A stretch of DNA of 64,000 nucleotides from Paraburkholderia madseniana (lineage in GTDB: Bacteria; Pseudomonadota; Gammaproteobacteria; Burkholderiales; Burkholderiaceae), in assembly GCF_009690905.1 (NCBI RefSeq), contig NZ_VOSW01000004.1, forward strand, positions 62,001 to 126,000, given 5' to 3'. Under the pieces are notes generated by a model. That model was not told the origin of the DNA and did no database searches. It saw nothing but the letters and a program-made list of their open reading frames with translations. How positions within the stretch are numbered: the first letter of the stretch is position 1; every line of letters starts with the position of its first letter. Positions 42,116 to 50,399 of the stretch are shown piece after piece. The position numbers and the translations under genes are program-made.

Positions 42116-43204
42116 TTATAGGGCTTGTCTTGTGGTTTGGCGTTCAGCAGTAGCGGGTAGGTTAGCTTCACGGAGTTCTCCTCGACGGACAACTATCATG
42201 AATTTTACCCGCAATTTACCCGCAAAACTGTCGGAAGCACGTGGATTGCGCTGGATCAAATCGGATAGATCCCCATAAACCGGAGGCGCAACCGAAGCGA
42301 ACGCATAAAGTTTGATCCATTCGCTGTAACCCTTTACCAGAAATCCTCCCGAGCGTTCTATATATTGCTGCCTTGACGTTTCATAAACCTCCTGAAGTGC
42401 AAACCACGGCACATGAGGCAAGTCGTGGTGCACGAGATGGTAGTTGTTGTTCAGGAACAGCAGCCGCCAGAACCACCCCGCCTCATTGATGACGGTGCGA
42501 TGCTCATAAGCATGTGCCACCCGATGTTCCTGAAACGAGCGGATCGAACCTAACGACAACGATCCATAACCTGCGCCGACGATAAAGGCCCAGGCTGGGA
42601 TTCCGCAGACGCGTTGAAGCCACACCGTCAGCGCGGCTAACGCAACCAGATGCGCGACCCACATCGGCACATGACGCAAATCACCACGTTTGATACTGCG
42701 GAATTCATCGACACCCGTTGCCGCTATGGCAAAAGCCGGCCCGACTAGCAGGCGGCCGATAAACGTATTGCGGAAGGTCAGCAGCGCGCGAATCGCCAAA
42801 CCCGCACGTTGCCACACGCGCTGACTGACGAAGTAGCTTTCGGGATCGCACTCAGGAAGCGTCAGATGCGGGTCGTCGTGATGCTGAAGATGCGAATCAC
42901 GATAGACGCTGTACGGAAACCACACCGCGAGCGGCGCGAATCCCAATAGTGCGTTGACGAACGGCCAACGCGTCGGATGGCCGTGCAGCAACTCATGTTG
43001 CAGGGACATGTACCACGCACCCAGCAACGCCAGCAGCACAGTGGTCAGCGGCAGGCCGAGCCCACGCGCATGCGTTGCCACACCGAACCATCCACCGTAG
43101 ATTGTAGCGATCAGCAGCCACGTCGGCCATTGCGTGCGCCATGTCCAGCTTACAGCCTGTTTGGCGAGTGTTTTACGTTGCGTGTCGTTGAGATAAATCG
43201 CCAT
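42116..43204 (-). CDS. Membrane fatty acid desaturase
   Basis: The 362-residue integral membrane di-iron enzyme has three His boxes: HELLHG, HLQHHDDPH and NYHLVHHDLPHVPW, plus HRVAHAYEHR. About four hydrophobic segments occur (for example TWLLIATIYGGWFGVA and VAHLVALAALTVW). It introduces a double bond or hydroxyl group into a lipid acyl chain. The final 25 residues are unusual in composition and lie next to the truncated ligase fragment, so the C-terminus may have been altered by the same deletion. It is unlikely to be part of the catabolic island. Confidence 0.87.
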   Translation of the reverse strand: MAIYLNDTQRKTLAKQAVSWTWRTQWPTWLLIATIYGGWFGVATHARGLGLPLTTVLLALLGAWYMSLQHELLHGHPTRWPFVNALLGFAPLAVWFPYSVYRDSHLQHHDDPHLTLPECDPESYFVSQRVWQRAGLAIRALLTFRNTFIGRLLVGPAFAIAATGVDEFRSIKRGDLRHVPMWVAHLVALAALTVWLQRVCGIPAWAFIVGAGYGSLSLGSIRSFQEHRVAHAYEHRTVINEAGWFWRLLFLNNNYHLVHHDLPHVPWFALQEVYETSRQQYIERSGGFLVKGYSEWIKLYAFASVAPPVYGDLSDLIQRNPRASDSFAGKLRVKFMIVVRRGELREANLPATAERQTTRQAL

Positions 43205-43416
43205 CGGCTGGATCGGTCGGAATGCAGGTTTAGACCGATCCTACGGACCAATTCACGCGACTAGAACCATTTTGTTCAGCAATGCATCTGCGCATATGTG
43301 CAAAAGCGGGGGGGCACATCGCCAGCCCTTGCGCAGCGCCAAGCCGCTAGCACCCGGCGCGCCGACCGCCGTGCAAGGTCCTCGCGGATACTGTCCGGGC
43401 GATCGGTAACAGACGC

Positions 43417-44199
43417 TTATTTATCGTCCGCCACGCGGCAAGCGTGATCGAGCAAGCCTTCCGCCGAGCCGCTGCCGTTGCCGACGTCGAGGCCGCTATT
43501 CACGACGAGCCAGCCGTCCTTCTCCGCCGACGGCCCCGCACCCGTCACGAGGATGGTTTGCATGGCCATCGCCGCAGCGCCTCTGTTATCACGCGCGACG
43601 ATGCGAAACGGATTACTCGCCTGAGTGAGCGAGGTGACGCGCATGATCCGGTAGCGCTGGCCGTCGAGCGTATCCCAGCGCCACTCGCCGGGCGTGTCCT
43701 TCGCGTGACGCGCCAAGGCGTCGCTCACCTTGCTGTGCATGCAATCGATATGGATATGCAGTTGGTTTTGCGTGCGGCGGAATTGCGAGTTGATCTCGAT
43801 GCCGAGTTGATTGTCGGGCAAGGATCGCTTGACGGACTTATCGACGTAGAGCCGCGACACCCACGCGTCGTCCCAGTAGTCTTGTGCATTCGGCGCAAGC
43901 ACGAATGGGCTTTCTATGCCGGTGACGCGGTCGGTCGGAATCAGCAGATGCTGTGAGCGGCCGACAATATCCTTCAGGATCACATAACGTTTGTCGAGAT
44001 CGACGACCGTGCATTGGCCCGGCGTGCCGGTGGCCTGTTGCGAGGGCACGCAGCGCATATCGACTATTTTCCAGAGCGCGTTCGAATCGACTGTAGCAAG
44101 ACGCGCGCAGGAGACGGCGGTGAAGGCGACCGCCAATGCGGCGGCGGTGCGCAGAATAGTTTGGCGAATGCGGGCGGGTTTGGGTACGGTCATCGGCAT
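43417..44199 (-). CDS. cdh: CDP-diacylglycerol diphosphatase
   Basis: The 260-residue protein starts with a hydrophobic export signal ending in AVAFTAVSCARL, which could be a lipoprotein or membrane anchor. The mature part has ALWKIVDMRCVPSQQ and the HIT-like catalytic segment NQLHIHIDCMHSKV. It hydrolyses CDP-diacylglycerol to phosphatidate and CMP. The length is close to E. coli Cdh (about 250 residues). The start at 44199 places the signal peptide at the N-terminus; longer frames overlap the amidase end region. It lies 73 bp downstream of the amidase. Confidence 0.87.
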   Translation of the reverse strand: MPMTVPKPARIRQTILRTAAALAVAFTAVSCARLATVDSNALWKIVDMRCVPSQQATGTPGQCTVVDLDKRYVILKDIVGRSQHLLIPTDRVTGIESPFVLAPNAQDYWDDAWVSRLYVDKSVKRSLPDNQLGIEINSQFRRTQNQLHIHIDCMHSKVSDALARHAKDTPGEWRWDTLDGQRYRIMRVTSLTQASNPFRIVARDNRGAAAMAMQTILVTGAGPSAEKDGWLVVNSGLDVGNGSGSAEGLLDHACRVADDK

Positions 44200-44272
44200 G
44201 CGGATCGGCGGTTTTTTACTGGCGTGTTCGGCGACATCTTCATTGGCACCTTCGACGGCATTTTCAAAGCCG

Positions 44273-45727
44273 TCAGAGCACCGGCGCTGGCAGCACGCCG
44301 AGCAATTGTTCGAAGGCGACGCCGATCGCCAGCAGCCGCCGGTCCTCGCCGAGCGGGCCATCCAGTTCCAGGCCGACCGGCAGGCCGCCGGCAGTCATCC
44401 CAGCCGCCAGCGACAAGCCCGGAATGCCGGACGTGCTGGCCGGGTCGGTATTGCGCAGGAACGCGTCCATCGTATCGATTGGCGCGGCGCCATCGATCGA
44501 TACCGTCGACGAGCCGTGCAGGTCGTCGATCGGCACCGCGGCGAGGCGCGTGGTGGGGAACAGCAGCGCATCGAGACGCTCGTCCGCGAAAGTCGCCGCG
44601 ACATACTGCTGCAAGCGCGGCCGCCATTGCTTCAGCGCTGCGTCGTAATGAGCGCCGAGTACGTCGGCGAGCACGCCGTCGTAGATCGCGCGCACGTCAG
44701 GGCTCGCGATGCGGGCTGCCATTTCTCTGACTGTCTTTACCGGCGCGTTATTGGCGACGAGCCAGGCGAGCACGTCCTCGCGCGGCTCGTGGATCGCGAT
44801 CGGTCCGCCGACGTGGCTGTTCAAGGTCGCCAGTTCGCTCATCGCTACAGGCACGAAGGTGACGCCTGCTGCTTCGAGGCGGCGCAAGGCGGCGCGTGCA
44901 ACGTCTTCCACCTGGTGTTCGAGCCCTTCCCAGAGCGGCTCGGGCAGGCCGATGCGCAAACCGTTCAACGTGAGCGCGGGCAACGGTCCCGTTCCGGTGA
45001 TCACGCCGTCGAGCAAAGCGATATCGGCAACCGTGCGCGCCATCGGCCCCACCGTATCGCGCGTATGGCTGATCGGCACGACGGCATTCGGGTCGTGATA
45101 ACGCCGTTCGGCCCCACCGTTACCAACCGACGGACGAAACCCCGCAATGCCGGTCAACGCAGCCGGAATGCGAGTCGAGCCGCCGGTGTCGGTGCCCAGA
45201 CCGGCGGGCACGATGCGCGCGGCGATCGCGGCAGCGGTGCCGCCCGACGAACCGCCGGGAATCAGCGTTGGGTCGTACGGATTGCGCACCGGCCCGGCGT
45301 GCGTGGCGAAGTTCGTGCTGGTGATGCCGAACGCGAGTTCGTGCATGTTGGCTTTGCCGAGGATGATCGCGCCGGCATCGAGAAGCCGTTGTACCGAAGG
45401 CGCGTTCGTCTTCGGTACGAAGCCTTCCAAAGCGGGCGTGCCCGCCGAGGTCTGCAATCCGGCCGTGTTGATGTTGTCCTTCACGACGATGGGCAAACCG
45501 GCGAGCGGCAATTGCGCTTTTGCTTCGGGCGGCAATGCATCGATGCGCTGCGCGGCGGCCAGCGCGCCGTCGAGGTCGAGCGTGGTGAGCGCATTGAGGC
45601 TCGAGAGCGACGCCGCGCGCGCCAGCAGCGTGGCCATATAGTCGGCGGCCTTGAGGCGCCCGGACTGGATCGCGGCGACCGCTTCGGTTGCGGTTAGGGC
45701 CAACTGTTGATCGACGGTCCATGTCAT
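44273..45727 (-). CDS. Amidase (amidase signature family)
   Basis: The 484-residue protein has the Ser-cisSer-Lys triad region: the Lys in GLPIVVKDNINTAG, the Gly/Ser stretch GGSSGGTAAAIAARIVPAG and GTDTGGSTRIPAALTG. The C-terminal part contains GIPGLSLAAGMTAGGLPVG. It hydrolyses a carboxamide; whether this is a small amide or a conjugate is not evident. It is not a GatA because no gatB/gatC are nearby and the C-terminal region is of the stand-alone type. It is probably co-transcribed with cdh. Confidence 0.88.
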   Translation of the reverse strand: MTWTVDQQLALTATEAVAAIQSGRLKAADYMATLLARAASLSSLNALTTLDLDGALAAAQRIDALPPEAKAQLPLAGLPIVVKDNINTAGLQTSAGTPALEGFVPKTNAPSVQRLLDAGAIILGKANMHELAFGITSTNFATHAGPVRNPYDPTLIPGGSSGGTAAAIAARIVPAGLGTDTGGSTRIPAALTGIAGFRPSVGNGGAERRYHDPNAVVPISHTRDTVGPMARTVADIALLDGVITGTGPLPALTLNGLRIGLPEPLWEGLEHQVEDVARAALRRLEAAGVTFVPVAMSELATLNSHVGGPIAIHEPREDVLAWLVANNAPVKTVREMAARIASPDVRAIYDGVLADVLGAHYDAALKQWRPRLQQYVAATFADERLDALLFPTTRLAAVPIDDLHGSSTVSIDGAAPIDTMDAFLRNTDPASTSGIPGLSLAAGMTAGGLPVGLELDGPLGEDRRLLAIGVAFEQLLGVLPAPVL

Positions 45728-45902
45728 CGCAGGCGTCTCCTTTAACTGAGGTATCGTCTATTCTGGCACAGCCGCTTAAGAATCGACGCCGGGTGGCGCA
45801 AGGTGGCCCGCGTTTGCCGGCTCGCGGGGTGGACGGTCTTCTCCGGTTCTGCGCGCGAGACCGGCGTGACCGCCTGGGTGCTATCGGACGAGTCTGCCGG
45901 CG

Positions 45903-46118
45903 TTACTTGCGGCTGTCGATCCACATGCGTCCCCAACGGAACGCATAGGCGAGCGCGTGCTCTTCGTCGAAGAAGTAGTCGAGTGCGTCGAACGAATAAG
46001 CCTGGCCCTGGCTTGCAGACGTTTTCTCGATGGTCAGGTTGGCGGCGAACAGGCCGTTGGGCAGCAGTTGCGCAGCCGGTGCGACTTCGTAGCCCTTGTA
46101 GCGGATATTTGAATTCAT
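45903..46118 (-). CDS. Conserved small protein, function unknown
   Basis: The 71-residue protein (NIRYKGYEVAPAAQLLPNGL then FAANLTIEK and LDYFFDEEHALAYAFRWGR) looks like a compact soluble domain of a kind common as small hypothetical proteins in Burkholderia. Balanced codon use and a charged, ordered sequence support a real gene. There is no signal peptide or membrane segment. The start at 46118 is the last Met before the conserved part. I cannot assign a function. Confidence 0.6.
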   Translation of the reverse strand: MNSNIRYKGYEVAPAAQLLPNGLFAANLTIEKTSASQGQAYSFDALDYFFDEEHALAYAFRWGRMWIDSRK

Positions 46119-46557
46119 GGTCGTGGCAGTGAGTGTGCCCGCGTGTATTGCTGAGGAGCCGGCGCGCGGGACGCAACCCTGTGCGTCAGGCAACCGGTGA
46201 GTGAGCGGGCAGGATCAAGCGTAGGCCGCGCCGCGCAGCGGGTGAACCAATCTTTCGTCGTAAGCAAATCAGCGAGGCGTTCGAACACACTATCCGGCGT
46301 TGTGGGCGTACGGTCTGTTGTGTGGCGCACGGTTTGGGCGAGCGGAAACACGAGCGCGTTCGAACGCGCATGGCGCGGCTTGTCGGCCTTGAAAGTATCG
46401 TTGGAGGATGCTGCGGTTGGCGGGATGGGAGGCAAACGCACGCATGCGTCGAATGGTTCGTCGAGGCAGCGGGATGGCCGCCGGTTCAGTGCAAACGCGG
46501 GTGCGTCGAGGACCCCGCAAGTGCGAGCGTGGGTCCTTGACGCCGTACGCAAAGGCG
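46119..46557. other. Intergenic region without recognisable gene
   Basis: This 439-bp high-GC stretch lies between a small hypothetical gene and the FMN reductase gene. Open frames exist on both strands but have Arg/Ser-rich, low-information translations and no ribosome site, so I treat them as chance. No repeats or mobile-element ends were seen. Confidence 0.5.
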
Positions 46558-47290
46558 CTAAACCGCGTGCAGCAACCGGGCGGGTTGCGCTTCCTTGACT
46601 GCATTGCCGAGCGGCGCTGCCGTCGGCGTGCGATGCGCGTTGAACGCCAGGGCGAATTGCGCGGCCTGCTGGCCGACCGTGGCGAGCTGATCGACCACCT
46701 TGGCATCGGAACAACTGTCGACGGTGTCGAAGCGCGTTTCCAGCGTGTTGATCCCGGCACCGAACGGCGTCGGCCAGCCGCGCAACGCGTGGACGATCGA
46801 GCGCAGCGACGTCAGCACCGAGCCGGCAGCCTGCCAGCCATAAGCGGTGACGATACAGCCGACCGCGCGGCCATCCAGATACGGCCGTTCATCGGCGCGC
46901 AGCTCCTCGAGCGTGTCGAGTGCGTTCTTGACGAGGCCCGAGACGCCGCCGTGGTAGCCGGGCGTCGCGATGATCAGCGCGTCCGCATGGCGCACGGCTT
47001 CGATCAGCTCGAGCTGTTCGGCCGTGCGTTGAGGGTTTTCCGGAGCGTAGTGGGGCAGGCTATGCAGGAAGGTGCCGCCGAACAGGCGGGTGTTGGCGGC
47101 CGGCGCTTCCGGGGCCGGGCGCGGCAGGCGGGGGGGGGCGCGCGCGGGCGGCGGCGGGGGGGGCATTCGCGCCCGCGGCTTCCGCGCCACGCAGCGCAAA
47201 GCCGAGTGCGCGCTCGGTCGACGACGCCGCGCGTGTCGTGCCGCCGATGCCGATGACGAGCGGCCGGCGGTGATGGTCGAAACTGGTCAA
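46558..47290 (-). pseudogene. NAD(P)H-dependent FMN reductase, frameshifted
   Basis: The N-terminal part (TTG start at 47290 with an AAGGAG ribosome site; PLVIGIGGTTRAASSTERAL) and the C-terminal part (PHYAPENPQRTAEQLELIE, ADALIIATPGYHGGVSGLVK) are both from a flavodoxin-fold FMN reductase, but they lie in different frames. The switch falls in a region with runs of nine G (47130-47138) and eight G (47156-47163), which encodes a Pro/Ala/Arg-rich stretch absent from typical relatives. A sequencing error in the G-runs, a slippage-prone (phase-variable) tract or a true inactivation are all possible. Confidence 0.7.
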
Positions 47291-47557
47291 CGAAATGCTC
47301 CTTCGGTAGCGGCTCACGGGACGCTGGCGCGGGGCTGCGCGTAGACGAACCGGGGCGAACCGGACTTTGAAGTGTCATCTTAATGACCGCCGCGAGCCGG
47401 GCGAAGCGACTTTTTGTTCTAACGATATAACCGCGCGGGGTTATCGGCGGCTCAGTGGGTCGTCTGACGGATGCTTCGAAGCCGTTTTCGATCCACATAC
47501 GCCGCCCGGTGCAATGCAGTTGAGGCCGCCCCGGATAAGCATATGGCGAACCATTGT

Positions 47558-47586
47558 TTGGGGGCGCGATGACACGCGGCTATGAT
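47558..47586 (+). promoter_or_regulatory. Sigma-70-like promoter of the candidate sRNA
   Basis: TTGGGG (47558-47563) and TATGAT (47581-47586) are spaced by 17 bp. The -10 matches the consensus in 5 of 6 positions and the -35 has the TTG core. Transcription would begin near 47593. Confidence 0.45.
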
Positions 47587-47592
47587 CGAGTC

Positions 47593-47654
47593 GTCTCCTC
47601 CATGACATCTCCTTGACATGGGATTCGGCCTCGCCACTGGCGGGGCCTTTTTTT
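47593..47654 (+). ncRNA. Candidate small RNA (about 62 nt) with anti-Shine-Dalgarno-like segments
   Basis: A predicted transcript from about 47593 to the terminator U-run would be only some 62 nt and has no protein gene in it. Its 5' part contains two pyrimidine-rich elements, CTCCTCC and TCTCCTT, each followed by an ATGACA or TTGACA. These could pair with ribosome-binding sites of target mRNAs. The 3' end is a classical intrinsic terminator as in Hfq-dependent sRNAs. The call rests only on promoter, terminator and motif; conservation was not checked. Confidence 0.4.
47627..47654 (+). terminator. Intrinsic terminator
   Basis: GGCCTCGCC-ACT-GGCGGGGCC forms a 9-bp stem with one G-U pair and a 3-nt loop, followed by seven T. 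It acts on the plus strand, where no protein gene precedes it within 400 bp. That is the main reason for proposing an sRNA. It also insulates the downstream J-domain gene. Confidence 0.75.
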
Positions 47655-47758
47655 CGTCTGGCCTTTCAGTGGCGCCCGCGCTTGCCGCTTCACGATAAAG
47701 CCGTTTTTTGCATGCTACGATGGTCCGCAACGCGAATCACGGCGAGGTCGAACAAGCA

Positions 47759-48439
47759 ATGGCAACCCTGTATGACACGCTTGGTGTGCACGCGCACGCC
47801 ACGGACGAAGAAATCAAGCGGGCCTACCGCAAGGCCGCGATGAAATGGCATCCGGATCGCAACAACGGTGCCGAAGAAGTTGCGCGCGCTACCTTCCAGG
47901 AAATCAAGGACGCGTACGCGATCCTCTCCGACGCCGCACAGCGCAAGGTGTATGACGCGGTCTATGCCGAGCAGATGCGCGGCTGGGAAGCGCAGCGCAC
48001 CCGCCAGCAAAAAGCACAGGCCGAACGTGAGGCGGCGGCGCGTGCCGCGGACGAAGCAGCGTATGCCGAGATGGTCTCGCTCGCCATGCGTTTCGCCGAC
48101 GACGGCCACAATCGCGACGTGCTGTTCGGCGTGTTGCTAGGACGTCGATGCGAGGCGCAGCGGGCCGCGCAGATCGCGGACAGCGTGTCGGCCTTGCAGG
48201 CGGCGCGGCGCGAGGCGGAGAAGGCGGAGGTCGCGGCCGAGGCGGCAGCAAAAGCGGAGGACGTCCCCGACGTTTCAGCCAAAGCGGAGGCAACGACGGT
48301 GAACGACGCCGCCGCCAATCGTGACGCACCAGGTAAGCACGCCAACTCAGGCAAGCACGAAGAAAGTGCCAGCGATGCTCATCCGGCCGGCGTACTGGGT
48401 GGACTCTGGTTCCAGTTCCTGAACGGCTTGCGGTTTTGA
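47759..48439 (+). CDS. J-domain (DnaJ-like) protein
   Basis: The 226-residue protein has an N-terminal J domain (residues 1-66): LYDTLGVHAHATDEEIKRAY with the Hsp70-activating His-Pro-Asp in MKWHPDRNN, and FQEIKDAYAILSD. The middle (about residues 75-175) is an Ala/Glu/Arg-rich helical stretch, probably coiled coil, and the tail is low-complexity with a hydrophobic end (LGGLWFQFLNGLRF). It lacks the Gly/Phe and zinc domains of DnaJ, so it is a class C co-chaperone. ATG 47759 begins directly before the domain. Confidence 0.87.
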   Translation: MATLYDTLGVHAHATDEEIKRAYRKAAMKWHPDRNNGAEEVARATFQEIKDAYAILSDAAQRKVYDAVYAEQMRGWEAQRTRQQKAQAEREAAARAADEAAYAEMVSLAMRFADDGHNRDVLFGVLLGRRCEAQRAAQIADSVSALQAARREAEKAEVAAEAAAKAEDVPDVSAKAEATTVNDAAANRDAPGKHANSGKHEESASDAHPAGVLGGLWFQFLNGLRF

Positions 48440-48736
48440 ACAGACAGTTCTGGCCGGTAGACCCGAGACGTAGGCCGAATTGATATGGAGAGCGGCCTTC
48501 GGCGTTGGGATATCCGCTTCTAGAATCAAAGACATGTCCGTGACATGTGTCGTTCGAGCGTCGGCGTGAAGCGACGGCTCTTCATTGCCACGCATGCGGG
48601 TGGCGGACGCATCAGCACGTCGGGCACAGGTTGTATGTGTGCCCGCTGCTCCTCTCCTTGTTGCTGACTCTATTTCCCCGCGAAAGACCCGCTTCGCTTG
48701 ACCTCCACGTTGCAGATTCCGAGAGGCACGACGGCC
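48440..48736. other. Intergenic region
   Basis: This 297-bp stretch follows the J-domain gene. It contains GACATGT twice within 20 bp (near 48531 and 48542), the first within the 8-bp palindrome GACATGTC. No gene or terminator with a U-run is evident. Confidence 0.4.
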
Positions 48737-48937
48737 ATGGTTACTTTTATTTTTGTCGTTGCGATGGCGGCGTTTATCCCGTACGTCGCAGCGCCCGGCA
48801 TTGCGAACGGCGTCAAGTCGATCAGCGCGCAGCCTGCGGCGATGCTGTTCGAACCGTCACCGGCGGCGTCTGACGGCGCAAGCGACGCCGCGAACCGGAT
48901 CGTGTCCGAACAGCGCGACAGCGAGGCTTCCGTCTGA
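48737..48937 (+). CDS. Small single-pass membrane protein, function unknown
   Basis: The 66-residue protein begins with a hydrophobic segment (VTFIFVVAMAAFIPYVAAPG) that could be a signal anchor, followed by a polar Ala/Ser/Glu-rich tail ending EQRDSEASV. ATG 48737 has GAGAGG about 10 bp upstream. It resembles the many short, lineage-restricted exported proteins of Burkholderia. No family was recognised. It could be a chance frame, but composition and ribosome site favour a gene. Confidence 0.5.
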   Translation: MVTFIFVVAMAAFIPYVAAPGIANGVKSISAQPAAMLFEPSPAASDGASDAANRIVSEQRDSEASV

Positions 48938-49142
48938 GGAGCCGCCGTCACGCGGTCGAAAGTATGTTGAAAGATTCGGCTTTGAGCAGTTGCACTTCGT
49001 CGCCAATGCAGCGCGCGATACCCGTGGGTCGACGGCCCTGGTACAAATTCTTGTGGCGCAACAAATTACGTCATCGTAGTGTCACGAGGACGCAAGACTA
49101 GGCCGGCAGAATTGCGCATAGAGAGAGATAAAAAAACACGGG

Positions 49143-49670
49143 GTGAGCGTGACCAAAAAATACAAGGTGCTGTTTCTCTGTCGCGAGAATTCAGCACGCA
49201 GCATCATTGCCGAAGCTTTACTGCGCGAACTGGCTGGACACCGGTTCGAAGCGTTCAGCGCGGGGCCGGAGCCGGCCACGCGCGTTCATCCCATTGCGAT
49301 CGCGCAATTGCGGCCCGGTATATCGGACCTCGGCGTACTCTGCCCGAAAAGCTGGCTGGAATTCACCGGCGAATGGGCGCCGCGGATGGACCTCGTCATC
49401 GCCATGGACGCGTGCGTCGCCGGGCATCATGCGCCGCGCTTTCCCGGAGAACCTGCGTTGTGTAGCTGGATCTTTGCCGATCCGCTTGCCGATGGCATGC
49501 TCGAGCCGGAGCGAGTCCGTTCGTTCGAAAAGGTGTTCTGGCAAATCGTCCGGCAGGTCAGCACGTTTATCGAATTGCCGCAGTACGCGGCGGCGCCGAC
49601 TCGTGTCGGCGACGCATCGTGTGCATCGAAGAGCGACGCGACGAGTCCCGCCATTCGGTGCAACGTGTGA
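49143..49670 (+). CDS. Low-molecular-weight protein tyrosine phosphatase/arsenate reductase-like protein
   Basis: The 175-residue protein has the phosphate-binding loop Cys-x-x-Asn-x-x-Arg-Ser in VLFLCRENSARSIIAEALL. A further Cys is in DLGVLCPKSW, and the general-acid Asp is in IFADPLAD. Family members dephosphorylate phosphotyrosine or reduce arsenate with thioredoxin. The C-terminal 30 residues (after IELPQYA) are extra and low in complexity. It starts with GTG at 49143; no ATG fits. No ars genes are nearby, so phosphatase and arsenate reductase roles cannot be separated. Confidence 0.8.
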   Translation: MSVTKKYKVLFLCRENSARSIIAEALLRELAGHRFEAFSAGPEPATRVHPIAIAQLRPGISDLGVLCPKSWLEFTGEWAPRMDLVIAMDACVAGHHAPRFPGEPALCSWIFADPLADGMLEPERVRSFEKVFWQIVRQVSTFIELPQYAAAPTRVGDASCASKSDATSPAIRCNV

Positions 49671-49749
49671 ACGGCCCCGGCGCGTCAACCAGTACGGGGT
49701 TATGCCTCGGGGTTATGGCTTTGCTCCAGCGGTTTGGCGATCAGACGGC

Positions 49750-50076
49750 TTAGCGGTTGTTCGGGCGCGCAAGCGGACTTCCCGCGAATGGGTCGTTTAG
49801 CCAATCCACCTGTTTTTTCGGCTGCGGGGCGGGTGCCGGCGTGGCCGATAATTCGAAGTGGTCGATTGATTGACCAGCGCTAATTGCCTGTTTAAGCCAT
49901 TGGGGCATTTCGCCCTGGCCATCCCAGCTATCTCCCGTTGCGCTGCGGTAGCGTTCAGCCTTTTGCCCCTTCGGTTCGGCCGCCAGCACGGCGGCGAGGT
50001 CTTCTGGTTTGATACCAAACTCTTCCATGCGGTGGCGGAGATACGCAATCATGCTATCTCGCTTCCTTTCGTCCAT
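49750..50076 (-). CDS. H-NS-like nucleoid-associated protein
   Basis: The 108-residue protein ends in a domain similar to the H-NS C-terminal DNA-binding domain: AERYRSATGDSWDGQGEMPQ then WLKQAISAGQSIDHFEL, where H-NS relatives have YRNP-TG-TWSGRGRxPxWL. The N-terminal part (AYLRHRMEEFGIKPEDLAAV) is a helix suited to oligomerisation. The basic AT-hook-like loop is partly acidic here (DGQGEMP instead of SGRGRxP), so DNA binding may be weakened or altered. It could start at 50052. It may silence foreign DNA or modulate other H-NS proteins. Confidence 0.68.
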   Translation of the reverse strand: MDERKRDSMIAYLRHRMEEFGIKPEDLAAVLAAEPKGQKAERYRSATGDSWDGQGEMPQWLKQAISAGQSIDHFELSATPAPAPQPKKQVDWLNDPFAGSPLARPNNR

Positions 50077-50213
50077 AAGATATTCGTCCTTCTAAAGCGT
50101 CCGGCGTTCTGTCAGTTACAGATTGCAAGGGGAAGCCGCGAAAGCATTGAGCCCACGTAGATGGGGTCCGCTCGCGGTAAGGTTATTGATCGAAGGAAAT
50201 TCCAGCGGCAGCG

Positions 50214-50399
50214 TCAAAGAACGTCGCCCCATACATTGCGGTACAGCATATGCCCAACAAGCCCGCCTATAAGGCTGACTGTGCCAATCAGTGAATATTC
50301 AAGCGCTCCGCCGCGCGGCAGGTACGGCTGGGTAAGCCCTACGGCCGCAATGGAAAAAACGGTGATGACAATGCAATGATTGCGAACAGTCGGTCTCAT
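50214..50399 (-). CDS. Small membrane protein (two predicted TM segments), function unknown
   Basis: The 61-residue protein has two hydrophobic stretches (CIVITVFSIAAVGL and YSLIGTVSLIGGLVGHML) separated by a short polar loop with PRGGALE. This suggests a hairpin in the inner membrane. ATG 50399 has a GACGGAGC ribosome site. A 27-bp inverted repeat at 50446-50472 lies upstream and may regulate it. No family was recognised. Confidence 0.55.
   Translation of the reverse strand: MRPTVRNHCIVITVFSIAAVGLTQPYLPRGGALEYSLIGTVSLIGGLVGHMLYRNVWGDVL

Larger units (their letters stand above)
47291..47758. other. Intergenic region containing a candidate sRNA
   Basis: This 468-bp gap separates the reductase (-) and J-domain (+) genes. 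It is locally less GC-rich around 47370-47440. The small-RNA candidate with its promoter and terminator at 47558-47654 is described separately. GTCAT-CTTA-ATGAC near 47373-47386 is a small palindrome upstream of the reductase start. No protein gene is visible. Confidence 0.5.

Noticed and set aside
43991..45697. Long open frame (over 560 codons) on the plus strand opposite the amidase gene
   Set aside because: Arg/Gly-rich translation without motifs; the minus strand clearly encodes an amidase with its full Ser-Ser-Lys region.
46197..46598. Plus-strand frame in the gap before the FMN reductase
   Set aside because: No ribosome site, biased low-information translation and overlap with the reductase 3' end.
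48531..48549. GACATGT occurring twice, considered as a short tandem repeat or CRISPR-like unit
   Set aside because: Only two copies of 7 bases; no array, spacer pattern or cas gene in the window.
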